This document shows, in pieces, positions 43,905 through 52,771 of a DNA stretch of 64,000 bases. Below the pieces are notes generated by a model. That model was not told where the DNA came from, did not search any database, and saw only the letters and a list, made by a program, of their open reading frames with translations. The DNA lies in NCBI RefSeq assembly GCF_001854245.1, contig NZ_CP015381.1, forward strand, positions 460,001 through 524,000, in the 5' to 3' direction. The position numbers and the translations under genes were made by a program. Position 1 is the first letter of the stretch. Each line of letters opens with the position of its first letter. Origin of the DNA: Desulfococcus multivorans (GTDB lineage: Bacteria > Desulfobacterota > Desulfobacteria > Desulfobacterales > Desulfococcaceae).

Positions 43905-44900
43905 TCACAATTTCCGGAGCTTAATGCTTATTGTATAGATGCCGCCATTGGGATCGGTCACAAACAGCGTGACCCGGTCCGAACCGCTCATCACAGCGGC
44001 AATCGGCGCACCGGGCGTACTGCGGCCCTCGGAAACGCCGGCCCAGGGTCCCCAACCGTCCTGAAGGCTGCCCGAAGCGGTGTAGATGCCGCCATTGGTA
44101 TCGGCCACAAACAGCGTGACCCGGTCCGGACCGCTCATCACAGCGGCAATCGGCGCACCGGGCGTGCTGCGGCCCTCGGAAACGCCGGCCCAGGGTCCCC
44201 AACCGTTCTGAGGGCTGCCTGAAGCGGTGTAGATGCCGCCATTGGGATCGGTCACAAACAGCGTGACCCGGTCCGAATTGCTCATCACAGCGGCAATCGG
44301 CGCACCGGGCTTACATCGGCCCTCGGAAACGCCGGCCCAGGGTCCCCAACCGCCCTGAGGGCTGCCCGAAGCGGTGTAGATGCCGCCATTGGGATCGGTC
44401 ACAAACAGCGTGACCCGGTCCGAACCGCTCATCACAGCGGCAATCGGCGCACCGGGCGTACTGCGGCCCTCGGAAACGCCGGCCCAGGGTCCCCAACCGT
44501 CCTGAGGGCTGCCCGAAGCGGTGTAGATGCCGCCATTGGGATCGGTCACAAACAGCGTGACCCGGTCCGGACCGCTCATCACAGCGGTAATCGGCGCACC
44601 GGGCTTACTGCGGCCCTCGGAAACGCCGGCCCAGGGTCCCCAACCGCCCTGAGGGCTGCCCGAAGCGGTGTAGATGCCGCCATTGGGATCGGTCGCAAAC
44701 AGCGTGACCCGGTCCGAACCGCTCATCACAGCGGTAATCGGCGCACCGGGCTTACTGCGGCCCTCGGAAACGCCGGCCCAGGGCAGCAACCCATAAGGTT
44801 TGATCTGACCGGGCAGCAAGAAATAACCCATGAAAAGCCGAACGTCCTTCCCGGTCAGAATCAAACCTGAGTTCATGAAGCCCGGTTTTAAAGGAGCCAA
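43905..44900 (-). CDS. Six-unit lectin-like beta-propeller protein
   Basis: About 331 residues, made of six almost identical 49-residue (147-bp) units: WGPWAGVSEGR-[S/C]-[K/T]-PGAP, ITAVMSGSDRVTLFATDP, NGGIYTASGSPQGG. The pattern of one W-G-P-W and one N-G-G-I-Y-T per unit fits tectonin/PLL-type fucose-lectin propellers, which close with five to seven blades. No signal peptide is visible. The first ~40 residues (MAPLKPGFMNSGLILTGKDV) come from a dispersed hairpin element, so the true start is uncertain (ATGs at 44876 and 44831 are also possible). Confidence 0.7.
   Translation of the reverse strand: MAPLKPGFMNSGLILTGKDVRLFMGYFLLPGQIKPYGLLPWAGVSEGRSKPGAPITAVMSGSDRVTLFATDPNGGIYTASGSPQGGWGPWAGVSEGRSKPGAPITAVMSGPDRVTLFVTDPNGGIYTASGSPQDGWGPWAGVSEGRSTPGAPIAAVMSGSDRVTLFVTDPNGGIYTASGSPQGGWGPWAGVSEGRCKPGAPIAAVMSNSDRVTLFVTDPNGGIYTASGSPQNGWGPWAGVSEGRSTPGAPIAAVMSGPDRVTLFVADTNGGIYTASGSLQDGWGPWAGVSEGRSTPGAPIAAVMSGSDRVTLFVTDPNGGIYTISIKLRKL
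44788..44897. repeat. Hairpin element, second copy
   Basis: 44796-44813 (AGGTTTGATCTGACCGGG) pairs with 44850-44868 (CCCGGTCAGAATCAAACCT). The whole block repeats about 41708-41810. Confidence 0.85.
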
Positions 44901-45148
44901 TTATAAGGGGATTGCTTTGAACAGGTTGCTGATCTTACAGATATGTCGAAGCGTTTTGGAGGAGTCATCACTGCCTCGACGCGAAAACTTTGCCGAAGAC
45001 AGTGATGATGCCGTTTAAAGTCGCTATGAATAGCCGTCTATTTTGCTGATATTCCGAGTAAAGGCCGCAGCCGGCCTGGCCGCGCCAACGATTCGGTTTT
45101 GCGGTTCAAGGCTCGCTCTTTGAAAACCATTTTTACGGGTCGCTGAAG
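44901..45148. other. Gene-free gap with a hairpin
   Basis: TCATCACTG (44968-44976) pairs with CAGTGATGA (44999-45007). No gene seen. Confidence 0.5.
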
Positions 45149-46252
45149 CTACCCGGGTCCGCGATATTCCGGCACCTGGTGCGGCAGCACCGAATAGCAA
45201 TATTTCAGCTCGCCTCCGCAATCCGGGCAGGTCGGCCCGCTCTTTTCACGGGTATCCCTGGGCGTTTCCGGAACCACCAGCTCAAAGGCGTGCATCATCT
45301 CGATGGATGCCCGGACGTTTTCAAGCGGAACGCCGCTGCAGGAGTGCATGAACCCATAGTAGCGCACCTTCATGAATCCGGGCGGCAGGGAATGCTGCAA
45401 AAACCGGCTCATAAAATCCTGGGCATCGAGCTCCATGTAGCGGGTGCGACGGCTCTTCGGCTTTTTATACGAAAACGTGACCGTGCCGTCGGCTGCATCG
45501 ACGATCCGATGATCGGAGATCGCCACCTTGAATACATAGTGCGACAGATAGCGGATGCTCTGCTCGGCCGCCCCGACCGGCTGGATGTTCACATTCCAGC
45601 CTTCCCGGAAAATACCAGGGTCGATAAGGCGGCTCATGCCGGCGTCACGCATCAGGTCCCTGAATTTCGCCCGACAGATCCGGGACAGCGCTTTGTTGGG
45701 AACATAGAAGTCCGGCCTGGACGGATGCCATGCGTTGTCGTCTTTTGACCATGCCCCGCCGGCAACCACATAATGGATATGTGGATGGTAGTTCAAGGTT
45801 CGGCCCCAGGTGTGGAGCACGCCGAAGAAGCCGGGGACATCTCCGCCGATGAACTTTCCATCCCTGACCAACTTTTTCATGGCCGCCGAAGACGCCTTGA
45901 AAAGGGCGTCATAGGCAATGCTCTGCCGGCTTCTGAAAAAGCGACGAATCTCCTTCGGGACGGTGAAGGTGATCATGAAATATGGCCCCGGCACCTGTCG
46001 GTCCAACTGGCGATCCATCCAGTCCAGTGCCTTTTGATTCTGGCATGCCGGGCAGTGGCGGTTGCCGCAGGAGCGAAAAATATGGTGGTGTTTTCCACAT
46101 CCGGCGCATTCGTATACGGTCATACCGCATGCCGGTGTTCGGCATGACAGGATGGCATCGATGACGCTCCGGTGGTTCCGGGGCATCCGGTCACCGTATT
46201 TTTCAAGATATGCCGGCGCATGCTCGCGAAAGATGTTTTGAATGGCGACCAT
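45149..46252 (-). CDS. IS91-family transposase (rolling-circle HUH)
   Basis: 367 residues. Zinc-binding N-terminus: CRTPACGMTVYECAGCGKHH and CGNRHCPACQNQKALDWMDR. HUH relaxase motif GRTLNYHPHIHYVVAGG, catalytic tyrosine region QSIRYLSHYVFKVAIS with two tyrosines (Y-L-S-H-Y), and YKKPKSRRTRYMELDAQDF. The C-terminal CPDCGGELKYCYSV adds another zinc site. It moves the element by rolling-circle replication. It overlaps the upstream integrase by 50 bases on the same strand. Complete and probably active. Confidence 0.92.
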   Translation of the reverse strand: MVAIQNIFREHAPAYLEKYGDRMPRNHRSVIDAILSCRTPACGMTVYECAGCGKHHHIFRSCGNRHCPACQNQKALDWMDRQLDRQVPGPYFMITFTVPKEIRRFFRSRQSIAYDALFKASSAAMKKLVRDGKFIGGDVPGFFGVLHTWGRTLNYHPHIHYVVAGGAWSKDDNAWHPSRPDFYVPNKALSRICRAKFRDLMRDAGMSRLIDPGIFREGWNVNIQPVGAAEQSIRYLSHYVFKVAISDHRIVDAADGTVTFSYKKPKSRRTRYMELDAQDFMSRFLQHSLPPGFMKVRYYGFMHSCSGVPLENVRASIEMMHAFELVVPETPRDTREKSGPTCPDCGGELKYCYSVLPHQVPEYRGPG

Positions 46253-47144
46253 TTTCGAAACCCCTCATGCTCTGGTTGATGATCTGATAGGCATCCTCCT
46301 GTCCTTTTTGGGTGAGATGCAGATAGACCATAGTGGTTTCGAGCCTGGCATGTCCCAGGTAGCGTTGGATGACCCGAATGTTCACGCCCTGCTCCAGCAA
46401 ATAGGTTGCATAGGAGTGGCGAAGGGTATGAATGGAAACGTGTCGTTTAATAATGCCGGCCTGCTCTCTTGCAGCCCGAAAGGCGCCCTGAACGCTGTCA
46501 ATGGACATCGGGGTTTCGGACGTGGAAGCGCTCTTTCCGCTCCTGCCCAGAGCCGGGAAGATCAGAACGGGATTTCGATGGACCAGCCAGTATCGACGGA
46601 GCAAGTGGTAGGTTTCCTCGGGCAAGGGCACGTATCGGTCTTTGGATCCTTTGCCTCGGTGAATATGAATCATCATGCGTTTTCCATCAATGTCGGATAC
46701 TTGCAGGTAAAGAGCCTCCTTGAGCCGAAGCCCGCAGGTGTAAACGGTGACCAGGAATGTGTAGTTGTGGAACGTACGGACACGGCTCAGGATCTTCCGA
46801 ACCTCGTCAGGGCTGAGCACGCTCGGAAGGCGGTTTTCTTTTTGTGCCTTGAGGTATTCAAACAGCGGCCATTTTCGCTGAAGCACATTGATGAAGAAAA
46901 ACTTCAGGGCACAGAAGCAGATTTTCATGGTTGACGGCGCCCAATTGGCCTCGTTTCGGAGGTGCAGGAAATATTTTTTTAACTCGTCCTCTGTTATTTT
47001 TTGGGGCTCTTTGTTGTAAAATTCAATGAGCTTGCGTACAGCTCGGGCATAGGTCTGCTGGGTGCTTTCGCTCATGCCGGCCAATTGAAAGGCCTTGATG
47101 GCTTCGTCATACCAAGGGGTCTGAAGTGTTTTGGGTTTTGTCAT
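46203..47144 (-). CDS. Tyrosine recombinase linked to IS91 transposase
   Basis: 313 residues. SAM-like N-terminal domain (TPWYDEAIKAFQLAGMSEST, LRNEANWAPSTMKICFCALK), then the catalytic domain with the first arginine in VYTCGLRLKEALYLQ, the H-x-x-R in SIHTLRHSYATYLLEQG, the GHARLETT histidine and the tyrosine in MVYLHLTQKG. It belongs to the integrase commonly coded just upstream of this IS91 subgroup transposase. A 15-bp hairpin covers its ribosome site and start codon. Confidence 0.92.
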   Translation of the reverse strand: MTKPKTLQTPWYDEAIKAFQLAGMSESTQQTYARAVRKLIEFYNKEPQKITEDELKKYFLHLRNEANWAPSTMKICFCALKFFFINVLQRKWPLFEYLKAQKENRLPSVLSPDEVRKILSRVRTFHNYTFLVTVYTCGLRLKEALYLQVSDIDGKRMMIHIHRGKGSKDRYVPLPEETYHLLRRYWLVHRNPVLIFPALGRSGKSASTSETPMSIDSVQGAFRAAREQAGIIKRHVSIHTLRHSYATYLLEQGVNIRVIQRYLGHARLETTMVYLHLTQKGQEDAYQIINQSMRGFENGRHSKHLSRACAGIS

Positions 47145-47196
47145 GATACCTCTCCTTTGTTTGAGGTTGATAAGGTTCCCTAAGGAGAGGTATCAT
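47143..47196 (-). promoter_or_regulatory. 15-bp hairpin sequestering the integrase ribosome site
   Basis: ATGATACCTCTCCTT (47143-47157) and AAGGAGAGGTATCAT (47182-47196) are perfect inverse complements with a 24-base loop. Read on the minus strand the mRNA-side arm near the gene contains AAGGAGAGG, four bases, and the ATG at 47144, so folding hides both the ribosome site and the start codon. Confidence 0.75.
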
Positions 47197-47269
47197 ATCT
47201 ATTTTATTGAAGCATGTTGGCGGGATGGAGACGGAGTGGGTGATATCAAAAGCTCAACGACGTCAACTG

Positions 47270-50200
47270 CTACTGCCGCGGAGCGGCTTCCTTGAACCCC
47301 GGTTTAAACGGTGGATCCGGTCGGATTGCCTCCTCCCATGCAAGCCGGTACTGGTTTGTTTCCAGCTTTGCGGTCGAGATGAAGTGAATCCTATCAATGA
47401 CATCGTTTTTCACAGACAAAATCCGAAACCCAGTGAAGCTGATTTGCGAGTTTTCGAGTGGTCCCAGTGCGCCGGTCTGCAGAACCAAAGGGCGATGCTC
47501 GGACCACCAGGCACGCGGATCGGGCGAGGATGACAGCGGATTCGGATAGGGGGGCACCTGAAGTTGGTAATTGTACATCGTATCGTAGGGTAACGGCTGG
47601 GGAGCAGCATCAGGTGGCGCATCCTCGGCTATCTCGACGTAGGTCACGTCGGTTTCCGGTACTTTAGCCCCCACAATATCTTCCCAACCCCTTGTAAATC
47701 GGGTCGGGTAATAGTTCACTGGATTCTGGGCGTAGTAATCCATGTAGAAAGCGAGCTCGCCGGTCTGCATCGTTCTGACGATGAATTCATTGTGGTGGTG
47801 GGTGTGACCGGCCAGCACGACATCAGCGGGACGGTGTGATCCGACTCCCGCCAGGAGCTGAATCAAGGCCTCGGCGTTACCCCGCGAGACTCCGTAGTCG
47901 AGCAGGTCCTGGCTGTCCACGCGCTTGACGAACCGGGGAGCACTGTGGTCGTGCTCTCCGGCGAACCAGAGCGGGTGACTGGCTTCCACCGCTTTCTCGA
48001 TTATCTTGATGTTCTTTTTGAGAAGAGGGCGGATTCGGGCAAGGAACGCGTGATCCTGGCCCCGCTGGGCCGGGCGTTGCGTCCGGCGCAAAAAATAAGG
48101 GTATTCATTATTCCAGAGGTTGAACAACGGCGCGTGCACGCCCAAGATAAAAAGGCCGCCGTCCGGCGTCTCCGCCAGAGCATCAGAAACCATCGCGAGT
48201 TCTTCAGAGGAAATTCCCTCACAGTTTGGGGAGCCGCCGACGAATGTCTTTTCGTCCTCACTTGCGTTTCCAAACCTTATCCGCAATCCATCCATGATAC
48301 CGGTTATCATGCCGACGTCGTGGGCACTGTCGAGCATCGCGATGCGATGGGCGCCCAACCGCACGACGTAGGATCCACGGTCTGCCAGGAACGCTTTGTA
48401 CGCCTTGATCTCCGGATCCACCTCAACCATCCGCTCGGCACCGTCCACCCCAACATTCGGCACCCCTCCGCCGATCAACTCGAAGGGGCTGGAGCGGCCA
48501 TCGAGGCGGTTGCCCAACACGATTGCATCCTGTCGGAGGAGATGATACCCGGAGAAGTTCGTGATTCGCTCGATATCTATGCCGAGATGCATGCCGAGCG
48601 CGGTGCCGCCAAAGTGGATATCGAAGATGAGTTTGTAAGGGTGTTTCCGATAGTCGTGGTTGCCGGGCACCATGAAGATCGGGACAAGTAGCTCCTCGAC
48701 ATCGGGGAAGTCCGGCCCGGGTGCTTGTCCCAGGATAAGCTTCCGAAAGAACTCGGCGTTCCCGCCACCGATCGGGTCATCATCGTCCTCGTAGATGTAA
48801 TCGTAGAGGTCGCCGGTGGCGAGAATCACATCCAATGCGCCGATCCCATGCAGATAGTTGGCGTACCGTACGAATCCCCGGAAGCGATCGTTCCAGTTGT
48901 ACATGCGCTGCGCAGCCTCTGCGCGACCTGCCTGTGAGAGAAGCTTCCGAAACTGATCGATGCGGCGGGCGACATGTATATCGGTGATATGCGCGATCCC
49001 GAAATCGGTCCAGGTTCGGCGATAATAGACGGCATGGGGCGCGATACGCCATTGATTGCCGTCAGCGATGATCGCCACATCGTAAAGTTGCCTTTCCTGG
49101 AGGGTGGAAACAGTTACCATGATACCATAATCTCCCGACTGATCGATGGTCTCCGGTCCGATAATCAAGGGAACCGGAATAGCGGGTTGACCGGTTGGCA
49201 CCAGCACAAGACGTCCGGCGAGTGCGTTCTGAATCAGCGGTACGATTTGCTCAAGTTGCCATTTGCCTGACTGAAAATTGATTACGCTGTCCTCGAACAG
49301 GCGTGTTTTGGCAGGATCACCGGTTACGATACTGGGCCGGCCTATCATCGGGAAGGCGAACGATACGACGACCCGGCCTCCTGCGCCGTTGACAATCATG
49401 CCGCGCTCAAAAAGACGCGCGTCGCCGCCCTGAACGGAATACACGCCGGTCAGAGGTTCACCGAGAGACGCAACGGGCATGGACATACCTGTCAGCCATT
49501 GAGCGCTTAACCATCCCGGCTCAATTGGCCCTGCCTCCAAAATACCGCGTTCGATATGGAGGTAACGGTCAAGCTCCCAACGATTCCTTAACCATACGAA
49601 GGCCGTTCCCGGCACCGGCTCGAGAAGCCATTGGGCGCTGAGCCATCCCTGTTGAACAGGACCGGCTTCGGTTCGACCACTTTCGATGTGAAAATATTGA
49701 TCAGGCTTCCATCGGTTCTTGAACCGAAAGAAGGATGTTCCCGCGACTTTTTCCATCGACCACTGCCCACTCAACATCCCCGGCGCCACGGGACCAGCGC
49801 TCAAGACTCCGCTTTCGATATGCAGGCCGTGGTCGGGTTTCCAACGACTCCTGATCCTGACAAAGGAGGTCCCTTGAACCTGCTCCAACAACCACTGGGC
49901 GCTGAGCCATCCGGGTTCGACATGACCTGCATCAATCTGACCTGACTCGATATGCGCATACCGAACCTGGGGTAAACGGTTGCGGATTCTTACAAAAGCC
50001 GTGCCCTGCACGACTATGGACTGCCATTGAGAACTGAGCCATCCAGGTTCAATTGGCCCGGCCTCTGGAATACCTCCCTCGATATGCAGATAATTATCCG
50101 GCTTCGAAAGATTCTTGAATCGAACGTAAGAAGTGCCGGGAACAGGCTCGATTTGCCACTGTGCACTCAACCAGTCCCGTTGAATGAGTCCAACGGTCAA

Positions 50201-50275
50201 GTTGCCGGCTTCATTATTGATATATTTTGCAGGATTCAAACGGTTAGCGAACCGAGTAATTGTAATCTCGCTCAT
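47270..50275 (-). CDS. Repeat-domain plus calcineurin-like metallophosphoesterase
   Basis: 1001 residues. Residues about 1-270 contain six ~45-residue repeats with the pattern R-W-K-P-D-x-Y-L-H-I-E-x-G, E-A-G-P-V-x-P-G-W-L-S-A-Q-W, P-V-P-G-T-S-F-V-R, close to AbfB/fascin-like beta-trefoil units. Residues about 440-860 are a metallophosphoesterase: AHITDIHVARR, ILATGDLYDYI, MVPGNHDYRKH, ILGVHAPLF and VVLAGHTHHHNEF, with all metal-binding residues. The C-terminus is proline-rich. GGAGG precedes the start. No signal peptide was seen, which is odd for a carbohydrate-binding-like domain. Confidence 0.8.
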   Translation of the reverse strand: MSEITITRFANRLNPAKYINNEAGNLTVGLIQRDWLSAQWQIEPVPGTSYVRFKNLSKPDNYLHIEGGIPEAGPIEPGWLSSQWQSIVVQGTAFVRIRNRLPQVRYAHIESGQIDAGHVEPGWLSAQWLLEQVQGTSFVRIRSRWKPDHGLHIESGVLSAGPVAPGMLSGQWSMEKVAGTSFFRFKNRWKPDQYFHIESGRTEAGPVQQGWLSAQWLLEPVPGTAFVWLRNRWELDRYLHIERGILEAGPIEPGWLSAQWLTGMSMPVASLGEPLTGVYSVQGGDARLFERGMIVNGAGGRVVVSFAFPMIGRPSIVTGDPAKTRLFEDSVINFQSGKWQLEQIVPLIQNALAGRLVLVPTGQPAIPVPLIIGPETIDQSGDYGIMVTVSTLQERQLYDVAIIADGNQWRIAPHAVYYRRTWTDFGIAHITDIHVARRIDQFRKLLSQAGRAEAAQRMYNWNDRFRGFVRYANYLHGIGALDVILATGDLYDYIYEDDDDPIGGGNAEFFRKLILGQAPGPDFPDVEELLVPIFMVPGNHDYRKHPYKLIFDIHFGGTALGMHLGIDIERITNFSGYHLLRQDAIVLGNRLDGRSSPFELIGGGVPNVGVDGAERMVEVDPEIKAYKAFLADRGSYVVRLGAHRIAMLDSAHDVGMITGIMDGLRIRFGNASEDEKTFVGGSPNCEGISSEELAMVSDALAETPDGGLFILGVHAPLFNLWNNEYPYFLRRTQRPAQRGQDHAFLARIRPLLKKNIKIIEKAVEASHPLWFAGEHDHSAPRFVKRVDSQDLLDYGVSRGNAEALIQLLAGVGSHRPADVVLAGHTHHHNEFIVRTMQTGELAFYMDYYAQNPVNYYPTRFTRGWEDIVGAKVPETDVTYVEIAEDAPPDAAPQPLPYDTMYNYQLQVPPYPNPLSSSPDPRAWWSEHRPLVLQTGALGPLENSQISFTGFRILSVKNDVIDRIHFISTAKLETNQYRLAWEEAIRPDPPFKPGFKEAAPRQ

Positions 50276-50699
50276 AGGTTATCCTCCCTATACGCAGACT
50301 GATAAGTGGATTCTTATAAAGTCAGCACGATATCAGTCAGTCGCGGAATGAACGAACCAATGCTTTTGTGTCGCCGACGAAATCTCAGCAACCCGCAGGG
50401 GCATGGGGCATTATTGCCTTGTTACAATATCCAGTCTGATTTTTATGGAAAATCTTTTCTTCTAAGATGAGAAAGACATGTTTGGTTTAGAGGCTACAGT
50501 GTTTTTCAAGCCAATGGATCAGACTCAGTTCATTAATCCTGAAATTATGAGATATTTGAGGGATTCCGAAGGCAATATAGTAGGCGGTGTAAAGAGAAAT
50601 GGATGCGAAAGATGAATTGGAGAAAGGAAATAAAAGTTATTTGAAAATTAACATTGTGCATAAAGATCCCAAAGTCAATAGAAATGCATTTGCATTTTT
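50276..50699. other. Gene-free stretch
   Basis: AT-rich DNA without a recognisable gene or repeat. A short frame near 50478 (plus, MFGLEATVFFKPMDQTQFIN) has no supporting signal. Confidence 0.4.
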
Positions 50700-50846
50700 T
50701 TACATCCTGTTTTGAACGTTGAGGACACTTGCATTATTTTTGGGTGCCCCGCGGAGTTCGTCATACGTGGGCTCCCAATCAGCATTCGCAAGTGATTTCC
50801 AATCGCTGAAATCTTTTGGCTCGGCCCGCTTCACAATATGCTTCAT
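50700..50846 (-). pseudogene. Start of a PtuB-like (TIGR02646) HNH nuclease
   Basis: Reads MKHIVKRAEPKDFSDWKSLA then NADWEPTYDELRGAP, the N-terminus of TIGR02646 nucleases found in Septu-type and retron-linked pairs. It breaks after about 35 residues and stops at 50700, before the HNH motif. Its ATG overlaps the stop of the preceding ATPase fragment (ATGA). Confidence 0.65.
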
Positions 50847-50992
50847 TTGCCGATCAATTCCTTGCGCTTGATCAGCACAGATGCCTTGATCAACTCCGGG
50901 TCTTCGCCAATACGGTTCTTCAACTTGCCAATCGTCTCATGGGCCTTTTTAAAATCGCCTTTATCGATCTGATCATAAATCTGCTGGATCGT
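50843..50992 (-). pseudogene. C-terminal tail of a PtuA-like ATPase
   Basis: The open frame reads IQQIYDQIDKGDFKKAHETI, GKLKNRIGEDPELIKASVLI, KRKELIGK, stop. This end, followed by a four-base overlap to a TIGR02646 start, is the arrangement of ATPase/HNH defence pairs. The ATPase core is missing. The preceding minus frame up to 51117 (VQRLFPDQNH) may be a frameshifted part. Confidence 0.6.
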
Positions 50993-51094
50993 CTATGATT
51001 TTGGTCTGGAAACAGTCGTTGTACTTTATCGGCCGTAGCCTGATTCATGATTTCAGCTTTTCTGGTGTGATCTGTATTTACTGTCCAGTTCTCG

Positions 51095-51433
51095 TTATCC
51101 TGGTTTGGATTGGGCATATTGTTTCTGCCGTTGACGTAGATGGATCGCTTCCACGTGTAATTTCAATCCAAGGGCGCTGATAACCTTGAGTATTGTGTCA
51201 AACCCCGGGGTTCTTTCTCCCGAGAGTGCTTTATAAAGGCTTTCCCGAGACAGGCCGGCGTTTCGTGCGACCTGGGTCATACCTTTTGCCCGCGCGATAT
51301 CCCCCAGGGCCTTGGCAATGAATGCCGCGTCGCCGTTTGCCTCCTCGAGGCAGGCTTCAAGATAAGCCGCCATTTCTTCCCGGGTACCTATATGTTTCGC
51401 GACATCACATCCGGCGGTTTTGGTTTTTGCCAT
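51095..51433 (-). CDS. higA: HigA-type antitoxin (TIGR02684-like)
   Basis: 112 residues, start behind AGGAG. EEMAAYLEACLEEANGDAAF, IAKALGDIARAKGMTQVARN, AGLSRESLYKALSGERTPGF and DTILKVISALGLKLHVEA give the N-terminal adapter and the lambda-repressor-like HTH of the addiction-module antidote family. It follows a dead toxin gene and a good operator/promoter, so it may still autorepress. It ends 90-250 bases before the Septu-like remnant. Confidence 0.9.
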   Translation of the reverse strand: MAKTKTAGCDVAKHIGTREEMAAYLEACLEEANGDAAFIAKALGDIARAKGMTQVARNAGLSRESLYKALSGERTPGFDTILKVISALGLKLHVEAIHLRQRQKQYAQSKPG

Positions 51434-51442
51434 GGTTTACTC

Positions 51443-51544
51443 CTATATTTCGATCCGCACGAGGATCCGCTCATGAGTATGGATGTCATGTAACCGTTCG
51501 ATCTATTTGGCAAAAATTTCTATTTTGCGAGTTTCGATTATAAT
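51443..51544 (-). pseudogene. higB: Eroded HigB toxin
   Basis: The frame reads IETRKIEIFAK, TAG, IERLHDIHTHERILVRIEI, stop. In relatives the stop position is W (F-x-K-W-L/I-x-x-L-x-D). So a W-to-amber change plus loss of the last two thirds has killed it; no clear start codon remains either. It lies between its promoter and higA. Confidence 0.8.
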
Positions 51545-51547
51545 GGT

Positions 51548-51575
51548 ATTGTAGCCACAAGGCTACATTTGTCAA
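51548..51575 (-). promoter_or_regulatory. higBA promoter and operator
   Basis: Minus strand: TTGACA (51575-51570), 16 bases, TACAAT (51553-51548). A perfect 18-bp inverted repeat TGTAGCCACAAGGCTACA (51550-51567, plus strand) fills the spacer, the standard place for an autorepressing antitoxin. Confidence 0.8.
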
Positions 51576-51642
51576 GACGTTCGGGATGCCGAATGTACTC
51601 GGCTTTCCGAAGATCGTAATGGAAAACCGATCTCCATCTGTT

Positions 51643-51804
51643 TTCATCACCTTATTATGCTGGATCAGGCCGATAGGTATTTATACCTATACGGCAATAG
51701 GTACTTGTGCGCATTGACCGGATAGAAGAAAAGTTTTAAAATCGCGCTCGGATTTGGAGGCGGCGCTAATAAAATGGGATTTGTTTGAGGTGTTGCCTAT
51801 TTTC
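51643..51804 (+). promoter_or_regulatory. Conserved promoter/operator element R3, copy d, ahead of a second Mrr-family gene
   Basis: About 162 bp closely match 7295-7459. It has the perfect inverted repeat ATAGGTATTTATACCTAT (51673-51690), the second inverted repeat, TTGACC (51714-51719), a 17-bp gap and TAAAAT (51737-51742). R1 and R2 are absent here, which shows that R3 is the unit kept with Mrr genes. Confidence 0.7.
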
Positions 51805-51895
51805 AATAGAAGAAGCATGGCAAGCGGGGAAACGAGCTGATTCTCAAACAGATGATCGGTTTTACTGAAAAGCTAAAAACGGAAGTAGGTTTGTT

Positions 51896-52771
51896 ATGAA
51901 AAGAAACAGTCAGATGCCAAAATATCATGAACTTATGAATCCGCTTCTTCAAGCTTTGCACGAATTAGGAGGGTCTGGTTCAATTGAGGAAATATCCCAG
52001 AAAGTTTCTGAACTATCCGGTCTGCCTGAAGATGTCTTGAACATACCACACAACCCGGAAAAAAGCAGTCAAACAGAAATCGAATATCGATTGGCATGGG
52101 CACGTACCTACTTAAAAAAATACGGTTTGCTGGAAAATTCCGATAGAGGAATCTGGCTCATAGTTGCAGATAAGCGTGATGTAAAATCAGTAGACCCACA
52201 ACAGGTTGTTAAAACAGTACGAGAGGAACACAAACGGCAGAAAGAAATTGCCGAAAAGGAAACTTCTACTGAAGAGGATTCAGAAATAGAAATCCCAGAC
52301 GAAGCTGAATCCTGGCGCAGTATGCTCCATCATGTTCTCATAAATGATATGTCACCAGATGCTTTCGAGCGATTAGCGAAAAGAATTTTGAGAGAATCTG
52401 GTTTCATACAAGTTGAGGTGACTGGTCGTTCCGGCGATGGTGGTATTGACGGTAAAGGCATTATGCGATTAAGCGGCTTGCTGAGTTTTCATGTAATCTT
52501 TCAGTGTAAAAAATATAAAGGAACAGTAACTGCTTCGGAAATTCGCGATTTTCGCGGTGCTATGATTGGTCGCGCCGATAAAGGATTATTTATTACAACT
52601 GGGACTTTTACCCGTGATGCCACCAAGGAAGCTACAAGAGATGGTGCGCCACCAATAGACTTGGTTGATGGTGATCAACTTGCGGACAAACTCAAGGAAT
52701 TGGGATTGGGAATAAAAAAAGAGATGGTTGAAAAAATTACGGTTGATTCTGAGTGGTTTAAAGCCATCTGA
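51896..52771 (+). CDS. Mrr-family restriction endonuclease
   Basis: 291 residues. N-terminal winged-helix Mrr domain (YHELMNPLLQALHELGGSGS, EIEYRLAWARTYLKKYGLLE, NSDRGIWLIVADKR), an acidic linker (about 105-145), then the PD-(D/E)xK domain: FERLAKRILRESGF, RSGDGGIDGKGIMR, FQCKKYKGTV and KGLFITTGTFTRDA. The acidic-G-G-x-D and Q-C-K residues are intact. It is longer in the linker and clearly diverged from the gene at 7560, yet has the same promoter element. Confidence 0.88.
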   Translation: MKRNSQMPKYHELMNPLLQALHELGGSGSIEEISQKVSELSGLPEDVLNIPHNPEKSSQTEIEYRLAWARTYLKKYGLLENSDRGIWLIVADKRDVKSVDPQQVVKTVREEHKRQKEIAEKETSTEEDSEIEIPDEAESWRSMLHHVLINDMSPDAFERLAKRILRESGFIQVEVTGRSGDGGIDGKGIMRLSGLLSFHVIFQCKKYKGTVTASEIRDFRGAMIGRADKGLFITTGTFTRDATKEATRDGAPPIDLVDGDQLADKLKELGLGIKKEMVEKITVDSEWFKAI

